64,000 nucleotides of DNA from Fumia sp045615345 (GTDB lineage Bacteria > Bacillota > Clostridia > Oscillospirales > Ruminococcaceae): contig JAZLER010000036.1 in assembly GCA_045615345.1 (NCBI GenBank), forward strand, positions 89,718 to 153,717. Direction: 5' to 3'. Positions 44,215-52,583 of the stretch are shown here, in pieces (position 1 is the first letter of the stretch; each line of letters opens with the position of its first letter). The notes beneath the pieces were generated by a model. The model was given only the letters and a program-made list of their open reading frames with translations, ran no database searches and was not told the DNA's origin. The position numbers and the translations under genes were made by a program.

Positions 44215-45081
44215 ATGGGACATATTCTCGATGGTAAAAAAATTATATTTATCGGCAATTCTTTTACATATTACGGGAAAACCGTTCTGGATAAGGGCTG
44301 GGGGATTGTGACTCAGCCTGAGCGTAATGACGACAAAGGCTATTTTTACGAGCTTTGTAAGCGAAACGGCGCTGAAGTCAGTGTCACAAACTGGACTTTC
44401 GGCAGACACGATTTTAAAAATCTCTTTGAGGGTCCATGTTCGGTTGAGCGCCCCTGCAAGGGAACCGACCATTTAAGTCACCTTGTGGACAGAAAGTTTG
44501 ACTATGTCGTTATGCAACAGGGGAGTAAATCCGCAGGTATCAGTGATTTTCTCTTAAAATGCGAGATGGTTATGGATATTTTCAAGAAGGAAAACCCCGA
44601 TGTGAAGTTTGTATTTTTACTTCACGCCCATGCTCATATGAACAAATACGGCTGGCTTCCCGAGGTAAAAGAGCTTGAGAAAAAAGGCGTTACCATTGTT
44701 GACTGGGGCAAAATTGTCAGCGATATTATTGCCGGTGCCGTGAAAGTTCCGGGTGCCAAAGAAAGCTACAACAAAAATACCTTTATTATAAGGAAAAGCG
44801 AAACTGACGGGTTTCACCCCAATATGCTTGTGGGGTATATTACGACCCTTATGACCTACTGTGCCATTACGGGCGAGTCGGCTGTTAATAAAGATTACTC
44901 CTTCTGTGGCGACAATAGGGTGAATGAGGAATACGATTTCAAAAAATTCTGCGACATATATTACACTTACGATAATGCTGTGACAAACTTCCCCGAAGTT
45001 TTTGCTTCCCCCGATGATATGAGGGGAATTCAGGAGCTTATCGACAGGTATTTAAAGGAAAAAGCATATAGAAAATATTAA
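44215..45081 (+). CDS. SGNH-fold hydrolase
   Basis: 288 residues from ATG 44215, preceded by GAGGTGAT. Block I FIGNSFTYYG (nucleophile Ser) and block V ETDGFHPN (Asp and His of the triad) define an SGNH hydrolase, with VVMQQGSKSAG for the oxyanion Asn/Gly region. No signal peptide. Such enzymes deacetylate sugars or hydrolyse esters; the GH127 gene downstream suggests carbohydrate esters. Substrate unknown. Confidence 0.75.
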   Translation: MGHILDGKKIIFIGNSFTYYGKTVLDKGWGIVTQPERNDDKGYFYELCKRNGAEVSVTNWTFGRHDFKNLFEGPCSVERPCKGTDHLSHLVDRKFDYVVMQQGSKSAGISDFLLKCEMVMDIFKKENPDVKFVFLLHAHAHMNKYGWLPEVKELEKKGVTIVDWGKIVSDIIAGAVKVPGAKESYNKNTFIIRKSETDGFHPNMLVGYITTLMTYCAITGESAVNKDYSFCGDNRVNEEYDFKKFCDIYYTYDNAVTNFPEVFASPDDMRGIQELIDRYLKEKAYRKY

Positions 45082-45088
45082 AGATAAC

Positions 45089-45118
45089 GAGCAGATGGAT
45101 TTTCCGTCTGCTTGTTTT
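45089..45118 (+). terminator. Terminator of the SGNH gene
   Basis: GCAGATGG / CGTCTGC hairpin and TTGTTTT tail. Similar to, but not identical with, the hairpin at 36701. Confidence 0.7.
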
Positions 45119-45158
45119 ATATGACGCCTCATTCGAGTCGCAATGGGGGGAAGACTTT

Positions 45159-45185
45159 CGGGCGGACAGAGGCGTCCGCCCCTAC
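45159..45185. repeat. REP-like palindrome, intergenic copy
   Basis: 27 bases (GGGCGGAC ... GTCCGCCC core) differing in one base from the copy at 47456-47482 inside the RAYT gene. Confidence 0.75.
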
Positions 45186-45268
45186 GATGCACAGAGGAAG
45201 GATTTTTGATTTAACATATTGCATTTTTATTACGGATATGGTACTCTATTGTCAAAAGGAGAGATATT

Positions 45269-47176
45269 ATGGATTACAAGGTAAATTACAAAGTTAATAA
45301 CATTATTGACCTGCCTGACCTTTCAGGGGTTTCCTTTGACGGTGAGTACGGTATCAGATTTGATAAATTTGTCCATGAACGCGTAAACGGAAAATTTGCA
45401 ATTGAGGAAATTCTCCGTGAGGCTGAGGACTGTTTTGAGCTTAAATACGATGATGAATACGACCACGGTATGTGGAGAAGTGAATTCTGGGGCAAGCTTA
45501 TTCTGTCTGCCTGCCGTGTGTGCAGAATGAAAAAAGACGAAAAGCTGAAAGAAGATATTAAAAAATCTGCTTACAGAATACTTTCCTTGCAGGACGGGGA
45601 AGGTTATGTCGGTACATATAAAAACAGCCGTAACTTTTTGTCGGGTGCTGACCGCTCTATGAACAGATACGGCTGGCCATGTGACTTTAACTGGAACATC
45701 TGGGGCAGAAAGTATACCCTCTGGGCACTTTTAGAGGTGGCAGAGTTTCTTGACGATGAAAAAATCCTCTGCAGTGCCATGCGCCTTGCGGACAACACCA
45801 TTGCCCAGTTAAAGGAACTTAATGCAAACATAAGGGATACAGGCTGTATTGTGGGGCTTCCCTCATGTTCCATTATGAAGCCGATGCTTATTCTGTATCG
45901 CCTGACTGCCGATAAAAAGTATCTTGACTTCTGTCTTGATATCGCAAAAGACTGGGACCGCGAAGACAACAAAGCTCCCAACCTTATAAAGAATGCGCTT
46001 TCGGATAAATCCCCTGCAAACTGGTACGATGATGACCCCGAATATATCGCAAAGGCTTACGAGATGATGTCCTGTTTTGACGGTATTATTGAGCTTTACA
46101 GAATTACAGGCGATAAAAAACTTCTGGATGCTACCAAAAATTTCTGCGACAATGTGTACCGCGATGAGGAAAATATCTTAGGAAGTGTGGGATATTGCGA
46201 GCGCTTTGCAAACGCAAAATATTATCCCGATGCGGCTACCGAAATCTGCGATGTTATTCACTGGATGCGCCTTTGCCACGAGCTTTTCAGACTTACGGGC
46301 GAGATAAAATATATGGAATATATGGAAAAAGCGTTCCTTAATGCTTTCCTTGCAGGTGCGTATGAGGACGGAAAGAGCGGTGCGTTCTTTGTAAGAAGTG
46401 CAGGCCGCCATTCCACAGGTTTTCCCCATTGCGAAACCAAGTATCAGCATTGCTGTATTGATAACTTAGGCAGAGGATATGCAAATGTTGCCGAAAGTAT
46501 TGTTACAAAATGTAACGATGGTTATATGGTGAATATGTATGTCCAGTCGAGGGTTCAGTTCGGTGATACCGATTTCAGAATCGGTGCAGGATACACAAAT
46601 CTTGGTAATGTTATGATAACAGTGAGAGGGGCAAAACCGGGCGAAAAGCTTTACCTTCGCATTCCCTCCTGGAGCAAGGAAACATCTGTTGTTGTGGAAG
46701 ACGATACCTACAGCGTGGCTTCAGGTGAATACTGCACGGTTGATATCAAAGAGTCTGATTTTGTCGTGAGAATGAAGTTTGATATGACTCCTGAAATCAT
46801 CGACTTTAAAGAAGAATTCAAAGTACTTACCGACAAGGATTATCAGTGCTGGCGCTGGGTTGACGAGTTTGACGGCAGATGCGACAAGGAAATGATGGTA
46901 AAATCGCCTATGTCGGTAATAAGACGAGGTCCCGTGATGCTCGCAAGGTCAAAACGGGTGGGAAGCAGTGAGGCGGATATGTTTTCAGGCAGAACCATTT
47001 TCGGCAAAGGACAGAGGAAGGTGGAAGCTTCTCCGATAAATTCCGAAACAGCCCTTTGTATCGTGAGGGTTACCGTTACTGCTTCGGGCGAAACCGAGAG
47101 CTTTGTTATGTGCGACTACGCCTCCGCAGCCAACCGGAACCTCGAGGATGTGAAATACTTTAATATTCATATATAA
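45269..47176 (+). CDS. Beta-L-arabinofuranosidase, GH127-type
   Basis: 635 residues, no signal peptide. An (alpha/alpha)6-barrel with DUF1680 features: MWRSEFWGKLILSACRV, GYVGTYKN, NWNIWGRKYTLWALLE. Active-site zinc/cysteine signature: TEIC (E325, C327) and YQHCCIDN (C395, C396), matching the Cys nucleophile and Cys ligands known in GH127. Cleaves terminal beta-L-arabinofuranosyl residues of plant glycoproteins in characterised members. Ribosome site AGGAGAG; 188 bases after the SGNH gene, with a REP copy between. Confidence 0.82.
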   Translation: MDYKVNYKVNNIIDLPDLSGVSFDGEYGIRFDKFVHERVNGKFAIEEILREAEDCFELKYDDEYDHGMWRSEFWGKLILSACRVCRMKKDEKLKEDIKKSAYRILSLQDGEGYVGTYKNSRNFLSGADRSMNRYGWPCDFNWNIWGRKYTLWALLEVAEFLDDEKILCSAMRLADNTIAQLKELNANIRDTGCIVGLPSCSIMKPMLILYRLTADKKYLDFCLDIAKDWDREDNKAPNLIKNALSDKSPANWYDDDPEYIAKAYEMMSCFDGIIELYRITGDKKLLDATKNFCDNVYRDEENILGSVGYCERFANAKYYPDAATEICDVIHWMRLCHELFRLTGEIKYMEYMEKAFLNAFLAGAYEDGKSGAFFVRSAGRHSTGFPHCETKYQHCCIDNLGRGYANVAESIVTKCNDGYMVNMYVQSRVQFGDTDFRIGAGYTNLGNVMITVRGAKPGEKLYLRIPSWSKETSVVVEDDTYSVASGEYCTVDIKESDFVVRMKFDMTPEIIDFKEEFKVLTDKDYQCWRWVDEFDGRCDKEMMVKSPMSVIRRGPVMLARSKRVGSSEADMFSGRTIFGKGQRKVEASPINSETALCIVRVTVTASGETESFVMCDYASAANRNLEDVKYFNIHI

Positions 47177-47178
47177 TT

Positions 47179-47640
47179 ATGGAATATCCAAAGCGCAAAA
47201 GTGCGAGATTAAAAGATTATGATTATTCCCAAAACGGATGTTATTTTGTGACGATATGTACCCACAACCGACAATGCTTGTTTGGAGAAATCGTAGGGGC
47301 GGACGACTCTGTCCGCCCGAATATAAAATTGACACAAATCGGGAAAATCATTGACCATTGTCTTAGTAATATAGATAATATGTATGACAATGTTAAAATC
47401 GATAAATATGTCATAATGCCTGACCATATACACAGCATTATACGAATTGATGATACGGGCGGACAGAGTCGTCCGCCCCTACCAAAGATTGTGCAAGGTT
47501 TCAAATCAATAACAACACGGATGTGTTTTAAATTCGGATATAGCAAAATCTGGCAAAGGTCATATTACGACCATATCATCAGGGATGAAAACGATTATCT
47601 TGAAGTGTGGAAATATATAGACGATAATCCGTTTAAATAA
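47179..47640 (+). CDS. REP-associated tyrosine transposase (RAYT, TnpA_REP)
   Basis: 153 residues. HUH nuclease motif MPDHIHSII (H83, H85), N-terminal KRKSARLKDYDYSQNGCYFVTICT and C-terminal IWQRSYYDHIIRDENDY with the candidate catalytic Tyr (129/130). Y1 single-strand transposase of the IS200-like group that domesticates REP sequences. Starts 2 bases after the GH127 stop. Two inverted, perfect 27-bp REP copies lie inside the gene (47293-47319, 47456-47482) and are translated as VGADDSVRP and TGGQSRPPL. Confidence 0.9.
   Translation: MEYPKRKSARLKDYDYSQNGCYFVTICTHNRQCLFGEIVGADDSVRPNIKLTQIGKIIDHCLSNIDNMYDNVKIDKYVIMPDHIHSIIRIDDTGGQSRPPLPKIVQGFKSITTRMCFKFGYSKIWQRSYYDHIIRDENDYLEVWKYIDDNPFK
47293..47319. 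repeat. REP-like palindrome inside RAYT (copy 1)
   Basis: GGGGCGGACG ... GTCCGCCCG, exact reverse complement of 47456-47482. Nine codons, in frame. Confidence 0.8.
47456..47482. repeat. REP-like palindrome inside RAYT (copy 2)
   Basis: Exact reverse complement of copy 1 with 136 bases between; could form a long stem on single-stranded DNA or in the mRNA. Confidence 0.8.
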
Positions 47641-47645
47641 TTTAA

Positions 47646-47676
47646 GAGCAGAGGAACCCTCTGCTCATTTTATTTC
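47646..47676 (+). terminator. Terminator after RAYT
   Basis: GAGCAGAGG / CCTCTGCTC hairpin with ATTTTATTT tail. Confidence 0.8.
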
Positions 47677-47700
47677 CCCACTAATTTACAAACTGTTAAT

Positions 47701-47729
47701 TTGACTTTTATACCGGTTGGTAGTATATT
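47701..47729 (+). promoter_or_regulatory. Promoter TTGACT-N17-TATATT
   Basis: -35 at 47701-47706, -10 at 47724-47729, 39 bases before the start of the third LRR protein. Confidence 0.65.
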
Positions 47730-47767
47730 TTAGGTGTAGGACTTTGGTTTTGGCAAAGGAGGACATT

Positions 47768-50641
47768 ATGAAAAATATTTTAAGTTTAGTTTTATCAATC
47801 GTTATCGCAATTACTTTGTTTAACGGGGTTACAGTATCGGCAGCAACCCTTGTGGATTCGGGTAGCTGTGGTACTAATGCCAACTGGACACTTTACAGTG
47901 ACGGCGTTTTAGTTATTGACGGCAAAGGTGATATGAGGGATTATGGCTATTACTTTACGACCCCTAACCTTCCTCCCTGGTATGATTATTATGATAATAT
48001 CAACGAGGTAATAATAAAAGACGGTGTTACAAGCGTAGGTGAGCAGGCCTTCAATGATTGCACTTCGCTTAAAAAAGTTACTCTTTCCGATACTGTTGAA
48101 ACCATCGGAACTTGTGCTTTTGCCGGTTCGGGACTTACTTCTGTCACAATCCCCAAAGGTGTCACATTTATCACTTCAAACGCCTTCAACGGATGTAATG
48201 ATATGACGACTATGACTGTGGATTCAGAAAACTCCGTATATTACGGTGCTGGAAACTGTATCATCGAAAACGAAACAAAAACCCTGGTAAGCGGTTGTAA
48301 AAATACAGTTATCCCTGAAGGCGTTGTGATTATAGGCAGTGATGCTTTCCGTAACTGTAAGGCACTGGAATATATTACAATGCCCGACACCGTGAGAATT
48401 ATCTTAAGCGATGCTTTTGAGAATTGTTCTAAGCTCGGTGCTATCAGACTCTCAGAAAATCTGGAGAAGATAAGTTACAGAGCCTTTAATAACTGCTATG
48501 CGCTCGACCGTATAGCACTTCCTGACGGACTTCTTTATCTGAGCTTCAATGCTTTGCAGAACTGCGGAATTTATTCAATTACAATTCCGTCAACTGTTCT
48601 GGATATCGGTGAAAGCCTGTTTTCGGGATGTAAAAATCTTACCAAAGTTACAGTAGCTGAGGGTAATGAAAAATACCACAGTGAAGATAACTGCATTATC
48701 GAAACTGCTACCAACACCCTGATAGCAGGTTGTCGTACCAGCCGGATTCCCGATACAGTTGAAACTATCGGCTATGAAGCTTTTTATGGTATTGACGGTA
48801 TGAAGTTTATTTCCATTCCAAAATCCGTGACCTGTATCAGCTATGATGCTTTTGATGATTGCTATGACCTTACCGATGTATATTATGATGGTACTGAGGA
48901 AGAATGGAATCAGATTGAAATCTTCGAACCTAATCATTTTTTAGAATACGTTACACTTCACTTTGGTGACGATATTGAAATTTCGGGCGAAGTATTAAAA
49001 TCCGGCACCTGTGGTGATAATGCTACCTGGTATATTACCGATGAGCAGATTTTGTATATCGGTGGTTTCGGCGATATGTATGATTATTCTGAAACCTGTC
49101 CCGCACCCTGGTATGCTGAAAGATATAAAATAAAATCTGTTGTTGTTACCGATAATGTTACTTCAATCGGCGATTTTGCGTTTGTGGAAAGCGGTATTAC
49201 CGATGTTACTATCGGGACAGGTGTTGAGAAAATAGGAATGGCTGCCTTTTCACTCAGCGCAATTACCTCAATTACAATTCCTGATAATGTTAAAACAATT
49301 GACAATAATGTCTTTATGGATTGCTACAACCTGAGATGGGCAGATATAGGAAATGGGCTCACCGAAATATCATATGGTGCTTTTAATAACTGTGATGTTC
49401 TTGAAGATGTCTGGTTTGGTAATGCTGTTGAGATTATCGGACCGCGTTCTTTCAGCTTCTGCGACAGCTTAACAGACATTGATATTCCTGAGTCTGTAAA
49501 CTACATCGGCACGAAGGCTTTTTCCCATACACCTATTAAGGTAATAATTATTCCTGAGGGTGTTGACTGCTTATCACCATCACTTTTTGACGGTTGTGAA
49601 AGTCTCAAAAGGGTGACGATTCCCAAATCGGTGCGGTATATAGAATATGGTGCATTTGGTGATACCCCCGCTCTTAAAAATATTTATTACTCAGGTACTG
49701 TGGAAGAGTGGAATGAAATCAGAATTTACGATGACAACGAATATCTGAACTCAGCTACTATTCATTACGCAGGTGGTATTAATATATCGGGTACCATTGT
49801 GGAATTCGGAGACTGTGATGACGATATAGAGTGGTATCTGTATTCTGACGGCACTTTGTATATCAGTGGCAGTGGTGATATGCCTGATTACAAATCGGGT
49901 GATGAGGCTCCCTGGTATGAACACAGATATGATATTAAAAACGCAGCTGTTTCTGATAATATAACTTTTATTGGGAATTTTGCTTTTTACAGATGCACAG
50001 GCCTTGAATATGTGTGGATACCCGGATCGGTAACAGCGATAGGTAAAAATGCTTTTGATGATTGCGTCTCCCTTATGGGTATCTATTACGGTGGCAACAG
50101 GGAAGAGTGGCAGGAAGTCGAGGTGCACTGTGATTATACTGCAGTAGTTCATTATGCCTCGGGACCCGTTGTTCTCGGGGGTACCATAACAAGCTTCGGT
50201 GATCCTTCAAAAGAAGTGACCGTTGAGCTTTTAAACCGCGACAGGGAAGTTATAAAGAGTCAGACTTTTACCGGTAATAAGAATGAATTTTTCTTTGAAA
50301 ATGTGACAGATGAAACAGCGCATATAAGAATTTATAAATCAAAACACACCACAATTGATAATTATATGTATATCAGGAATTACGATATGACCCGCCTTGA
50401 ATATGAGCTTTGCCTTTACGGCGATGTGAATGCTGACGGGAATATCAATGGTCAGGATATATTGCAGATGAGCAGGGAAATTGCCAACCTTAAATCTGTT
50501 TTTACAGCAATGGACTATATAAGATTTTACAAACTCGATGTTGCAGATATTACCGGTGATGGTATTGTCAATAGTGGCGATATATTGCAGATATACCGAA
50601 AAATCGCCAATATGCCTTCTTTGTTTGATACACTGGAATAA
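47768..50641 (+). CDS. Secreted LRR_5 / dockerin protein (third copy)
   Basis: 957 residues from ATG 47768 (AAAGGAGG upstream; a longer frame lacks a ribosome site). Signal peptide about 1-25 (SLVLSIVIAITLFNGVTVSAA). Three blocks of BspA-type LRR_5 repeats, each opening with a C-G-x-N-x-x-W / G-D-M-x-D-Y lead (about residues 30, 415, 690). Then a carboxypeptidase-regulatory-like domain and a complete dockerin with two Ca-binding loops, DVNADGNINGQD and DITGDGIVNSGD, so it is better preserved than those at 2 and 4554. Partner cohesin not in the window. Confidence 0.88.
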   Translation: MKNILSLVLSIVIAITLFNGVTVSAATLVDSGSCGTNANWTLYSDGVLVIDGKGDMRDYGYYFTTPNLPPWYDYYDNINEVIIKDGVTSVGEQAFNDCTSLKKVTLSDTVETIGTCAFAGSGLTSVTIPKGVTFITSNAFNGCNDMTTMTVDSENSVYYGAGNCIIENETKTLVSGCKNTVIPEGVVIIGSDAFRNCKALEYITMPDTVRIILSDAFENCSKLGAIRLSENLEKISYRAFNNCYALDRIALPDGLLYLSFNALQNCGIYSITIPSTVLDIGESLFSGCKNLTKVTVAEGNEKYHSEDNCIIETATNTLIAGCRTSRIPDTVETIGYEAFYGIDGMKFISIPKSVTCISYDAFDDCYDLTDVYYDGTEEEWNQIEIFEPNHFLEYVTLHFGDDIEISGEVLKSGTCGDNATWYITDEQILYIGGFGDMYDYSETCPAPWYAERYKIKSVVVTDNVTSIGDFAFVESGITDVTIGTGVEKIGMAAFSLSAITSITIPDNVKTIDNNVFMDCYNLRWADIGNGLTEISYGAFNNCDVLEDVWFGNAVEIIGPRSFSFCDSLTDIDIPESVNYIGTKAFSHTPIKVIIIPEGVDCLSPSLFDGCESLKRVTIPKSVRYIEYGAFGDTPALKNIYYSGTVEEWNEIRIYDDNEYLNSATIHYAGGINISGTIVEFGDCDDDIEWYLYSDGTLYISGSGDMPDYKSGDEAPWYEHRYDIKNAAVSDNITFIGNFAFYRCTGLEYVWIPGSVTAIGKNAFDDCVSLMGIYYGGNREEWQEVEVHCDYTAVVHYASGPVVLGGTITSFGDPSKEVTVELLNRDREVIKSQTFTGNKNEFFFENVTDETAHIRIYKSKHTTIDNYMYIRNYDMTRLEYELCLYGDVNADGNINGQDILQMSREIANLKSVFTAMDYIRFYKLDVADITGDGIVNSGDILQIYRKIANMPSLFDTLE

Positions 50642-50648
50642 TTTTAGA

Positions 50649-50676
50649 AACCGCAGATTTTTCTGCGGTTTTTTTG
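50649..50676 (+). terminator. Terminator of the third LRR/dockerin gene
   Basis: AACCGCAG / CTGCGGTT hairpin followed by a T-run. Confidence 0.85.
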
Positions 50677-50704
50677 TTGACATTTATTTTTATTTTGATA
50701 TACT
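50677..50704 (+). promoter_or_regulatory. Promoter TTGACA-N16-TATACT
   Basis: -35 at 50677-50682, -10 at 50699-50704, ahead of the tandem isomerase genes. Confidence 0.65.
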
Positions 50705-50734
50705 GAAAATATACTCGGAACGGAGGAAAGAAAG

Positions 50735-51499
50735 ATGGAATATGGTATACAGCTTTGTTCAATAGCAGATTTCCTTAAGGGAAATCCCCTTGAGGAGGGG
50801 CTTAAAAAAGTCGCAGAAATGGGTTATAAATATGTTGAGTTCTGCGGATATTATGACCATTCGGCAGAAGAAGTAAAAGCAATGCTTGACGAGTTCAATC
50901 TTAGATGCCCCGGCACTCATCTCTGGATCGAAAACCTTTTCCCCGATAAGTTTGATGAAACTGTGAAATTCTGTAAAACTATCGGATGCGATACTGTCGT
51001 TGTCCCCGGGTGCGACTGGTCGACCCCCGAAAAACGCGACAAGCTTATCCTGGATTTTAACGAAATCAAAGAAAAACTTGAAAATATCGGTATGCATCTT
51101 GCCTACCACAACCACGACTCCGAGTTTATGAAAACAGGCTACGATATCCGTTTTGCCGATGATGTTTTAAACCGTTCAACAATTGACCTTGAGGTTGACA
51201 CCTTCTGGACCTTGAATGCCAGAGTTGATACAATTGAGCTTCTCAATGAGTACAAGGATAGAGTGGCTTTTCTGCATATCAAGGATGGTATCACCTGTAA
51301 GGAAGAAGAAATTGTTTTCGGCAAGCATCGTATCGGCGTTGAACATCGCTATGTGGGTTGCGGAGAAAACGATATCAAGTCACTTCATAAATGGGCAACG
51401 GAAAATAATATTTTAATGATTGTTGAAAACGAAAATCGTGTGCCGTCAGGGCTTGATGGTGCCCAAAAATGCATCGACTACCTTAAATCACTAGATTAG
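50735..51499 (+). CDS. Sugar phosphate isomerase/epimerase, TIM barrel (copy 1)
   Basis: 254 residues, xylose-isomerase-like AP_endonuc_2 fold. YKYVEFCGYYDHSAEEVK, HLAYHNHDSEFMKTGYDI (metal His/Glu), TIDLEVDTFW (Glu, Asp), FLHIKDG and VENEN give the metal-binding set. GGAACGGAGGA upstream. Ten bases before its paralogue. Such enzymes interconvert ketoses or act on 3-keto sugars with Gfo/Idh partners; the Gfo/Idh genes here are 28 kb away. Substrate unknown. Confidence 0.85.
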   Translation: MEYGIQLCSIADFLKGNPLEEGLKKVAEMGYKYVEFCGYYDHSAEEVKAMLDEFNLRCPGTHLWIENLFPDKFDETVKFCKTIGCDTVVVPGCDWSTPEKRDKLILDFNEIKEKLENIGMHLAYHNHDSEFMKTGYDIRFADDVLNRSTIDLEVDTFWTLNARVDTIELLNEYKDRVAFLHIKDGITCKEEEIVFGKHRIGVEHRYVGCGENDIKSLHKWATENNILMIVENENRVPSGLDGAQKCIDYLKSLD

Positions 51500-51508
51500 G
51501 AGGATAAA

Positions 51509-52264
51509 ATGGATTACAGTATTCAGCTTTACTCTATTGAGGATTATATAAGTGAAACTTCGTTAAGAGAAGGGATAAAAGCCGTTGCCGGAATGGGTTA
51601 CAAATATGTGGAATTCTGCGAATACCATGGTCATTCGGCAGAAGAAGTAAAGGGCTTTATGGACGAGTACGGGGTTAAATGCTCAGGCTCGCATGTCCAT
51701 ATCAAAGCTCTTTTGCCTGACGAATTTGATAAAACGGTGGCTTTCCACAAAACACTCGGCTGTGACAGCTTTATTCTCCCGAGTTGCAACTGGTCAACCC
51801 CCGAAAAACGCGATGAGGCTATCAGATTTTTTAACGAAATGCAGCAAAAACTCGAAAATGTCGGTATGCACCTTGCCTATCACAACCACGACTCAGAGTT
51901 TATGAAAACAGGTTATGACATTGTTTTTTCCGACTACTACCTTAATAAATCCACAATAGACCTTGAGGTCGATACCTTCTGGCTTTATAACGCGCAGGTT
52001 GATGTTGTCAGCTTTCTTGATAAATATAAAGAGAGAGTGAGATTTATCCATCTTAAAGACGGTATTGTCTGCAAGGCTGAAAAAGTCACCATTGAAAACC
52101 GCCGTGATGGGGTAGAAGGCCGTCCTGTGGGATATGGCGATGTCGATGTAAAAGCTATCCACAACTGGGCTGCCAAAAACAATGTTTTAATAGTTGTCGA
52201 AAATGAAAACACCACCCCCGATTTTTCGAAAAAGAGTATTGATTACTTAAAAACACTGGACTGA
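51509..52264 (+). CDS. Sugar phosphate isomerase/epimerase, TIM barrel (copy 2)
   Basis: 251 residues, clear paralogue of the gene just upstream: the stretch HLAYHNHDSEFMKTGYDI is identical and STIDLEVDTFW is shared, and both end YLK-x-LD. Metal ligands are kept, so both are likely active. Differences around residues 60-75 and 165-200 may set different substrates, or they work as a heteromer. Confidence 0.85.
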   Translation: MDYSIQLYSIEDYISETSLREGIKAVAGMGYKYVEFCEYHGHSAEEVKGFMDEYGVKCSGSHVHIKALLPDEFDKTVAFHKTLGCDSFILPSCNWSTPEKRDEAIRFFNEMQQKLENVGMHLAYHNHDSEFMKTGYDIVFSDYYLNKSTIDLEVDTFWLYNAQVDVVSFLDKYKERVRFIHLKDGIVCKAEKVTIENRRDGVEGRPVGYGDVDVKAIHNWAAKNNVLIVVENENTTPDFSKKSIDYLKTLD

Positions 52265-52267
52265 TTT

Positions 52268-52301
52268 AAGAGTTTCCTTACTTTACAGTAAGGAAACTCT
52301 T
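52268..52301 (+). terminator. Terminator of the isomerase pair
   Basis: AAGAGTTTCCTTAC / GTAAGGAAACTCTT perfect stem; its last two bases are the first two of the next -35 box. Confidence 0.85.
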
Positions 52302-52328
52302 GACATTTTTGTGAAAAAGTGATACTCT
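52300..52328 (+). promoter_or_regulatory. ileS promoter TTGACA-N17-TACTCT
   Basis: -35 at 52300-52305, -10 at 52323-52328; starts the T-box leader. Confidence 0.7.
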
Positions 52329-52337
52329 TTTATTAAG

Positions 52338-52571
52338 AATGTAAAGACGATGACGAAGACAGTAGATTTCTTGCAAAAGTCAAAGCGAGTCAGGGGTGGT
52401 GGAAGCCTGATATGAGTAGCAGATTTTCGAACATCACTTCCGAGTTTCGCGCTGAACTGACAGTAAGTGCTGACGGAATCCCACCGTTAGAGGGGAAACA
52501 TATTATAAGTATGTTGTATAGGTGGTTTAAGAAGTTTCCTTCGTCCTGTACGGACGGAGGATTTTATTTTA
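52338..52571 (+). promoter_or_regulatory. T-box leader (isoleucine) upstream of ileS
   Basis: Stem I with GGGGTGGTGGAAGCCTGA and specifier loop CGAACATCACTTCCGAG, where ATC (52433-52435) is an Ile codon. A T-box-like AGGTGG (52520-52525) precedes the hairpin CCTTCGTCC / GGACGGAGG with ATTTTATTTT tail (52538-52571), the terminator. Uncharged tRNA-Ile would stabilise the antiterminator and switch on ileS. The T-box core departs from the usual GGTGGNACCGCG. Confidence 0.8.
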
Positions 52572-52583
52572 GGAGGTACTATA

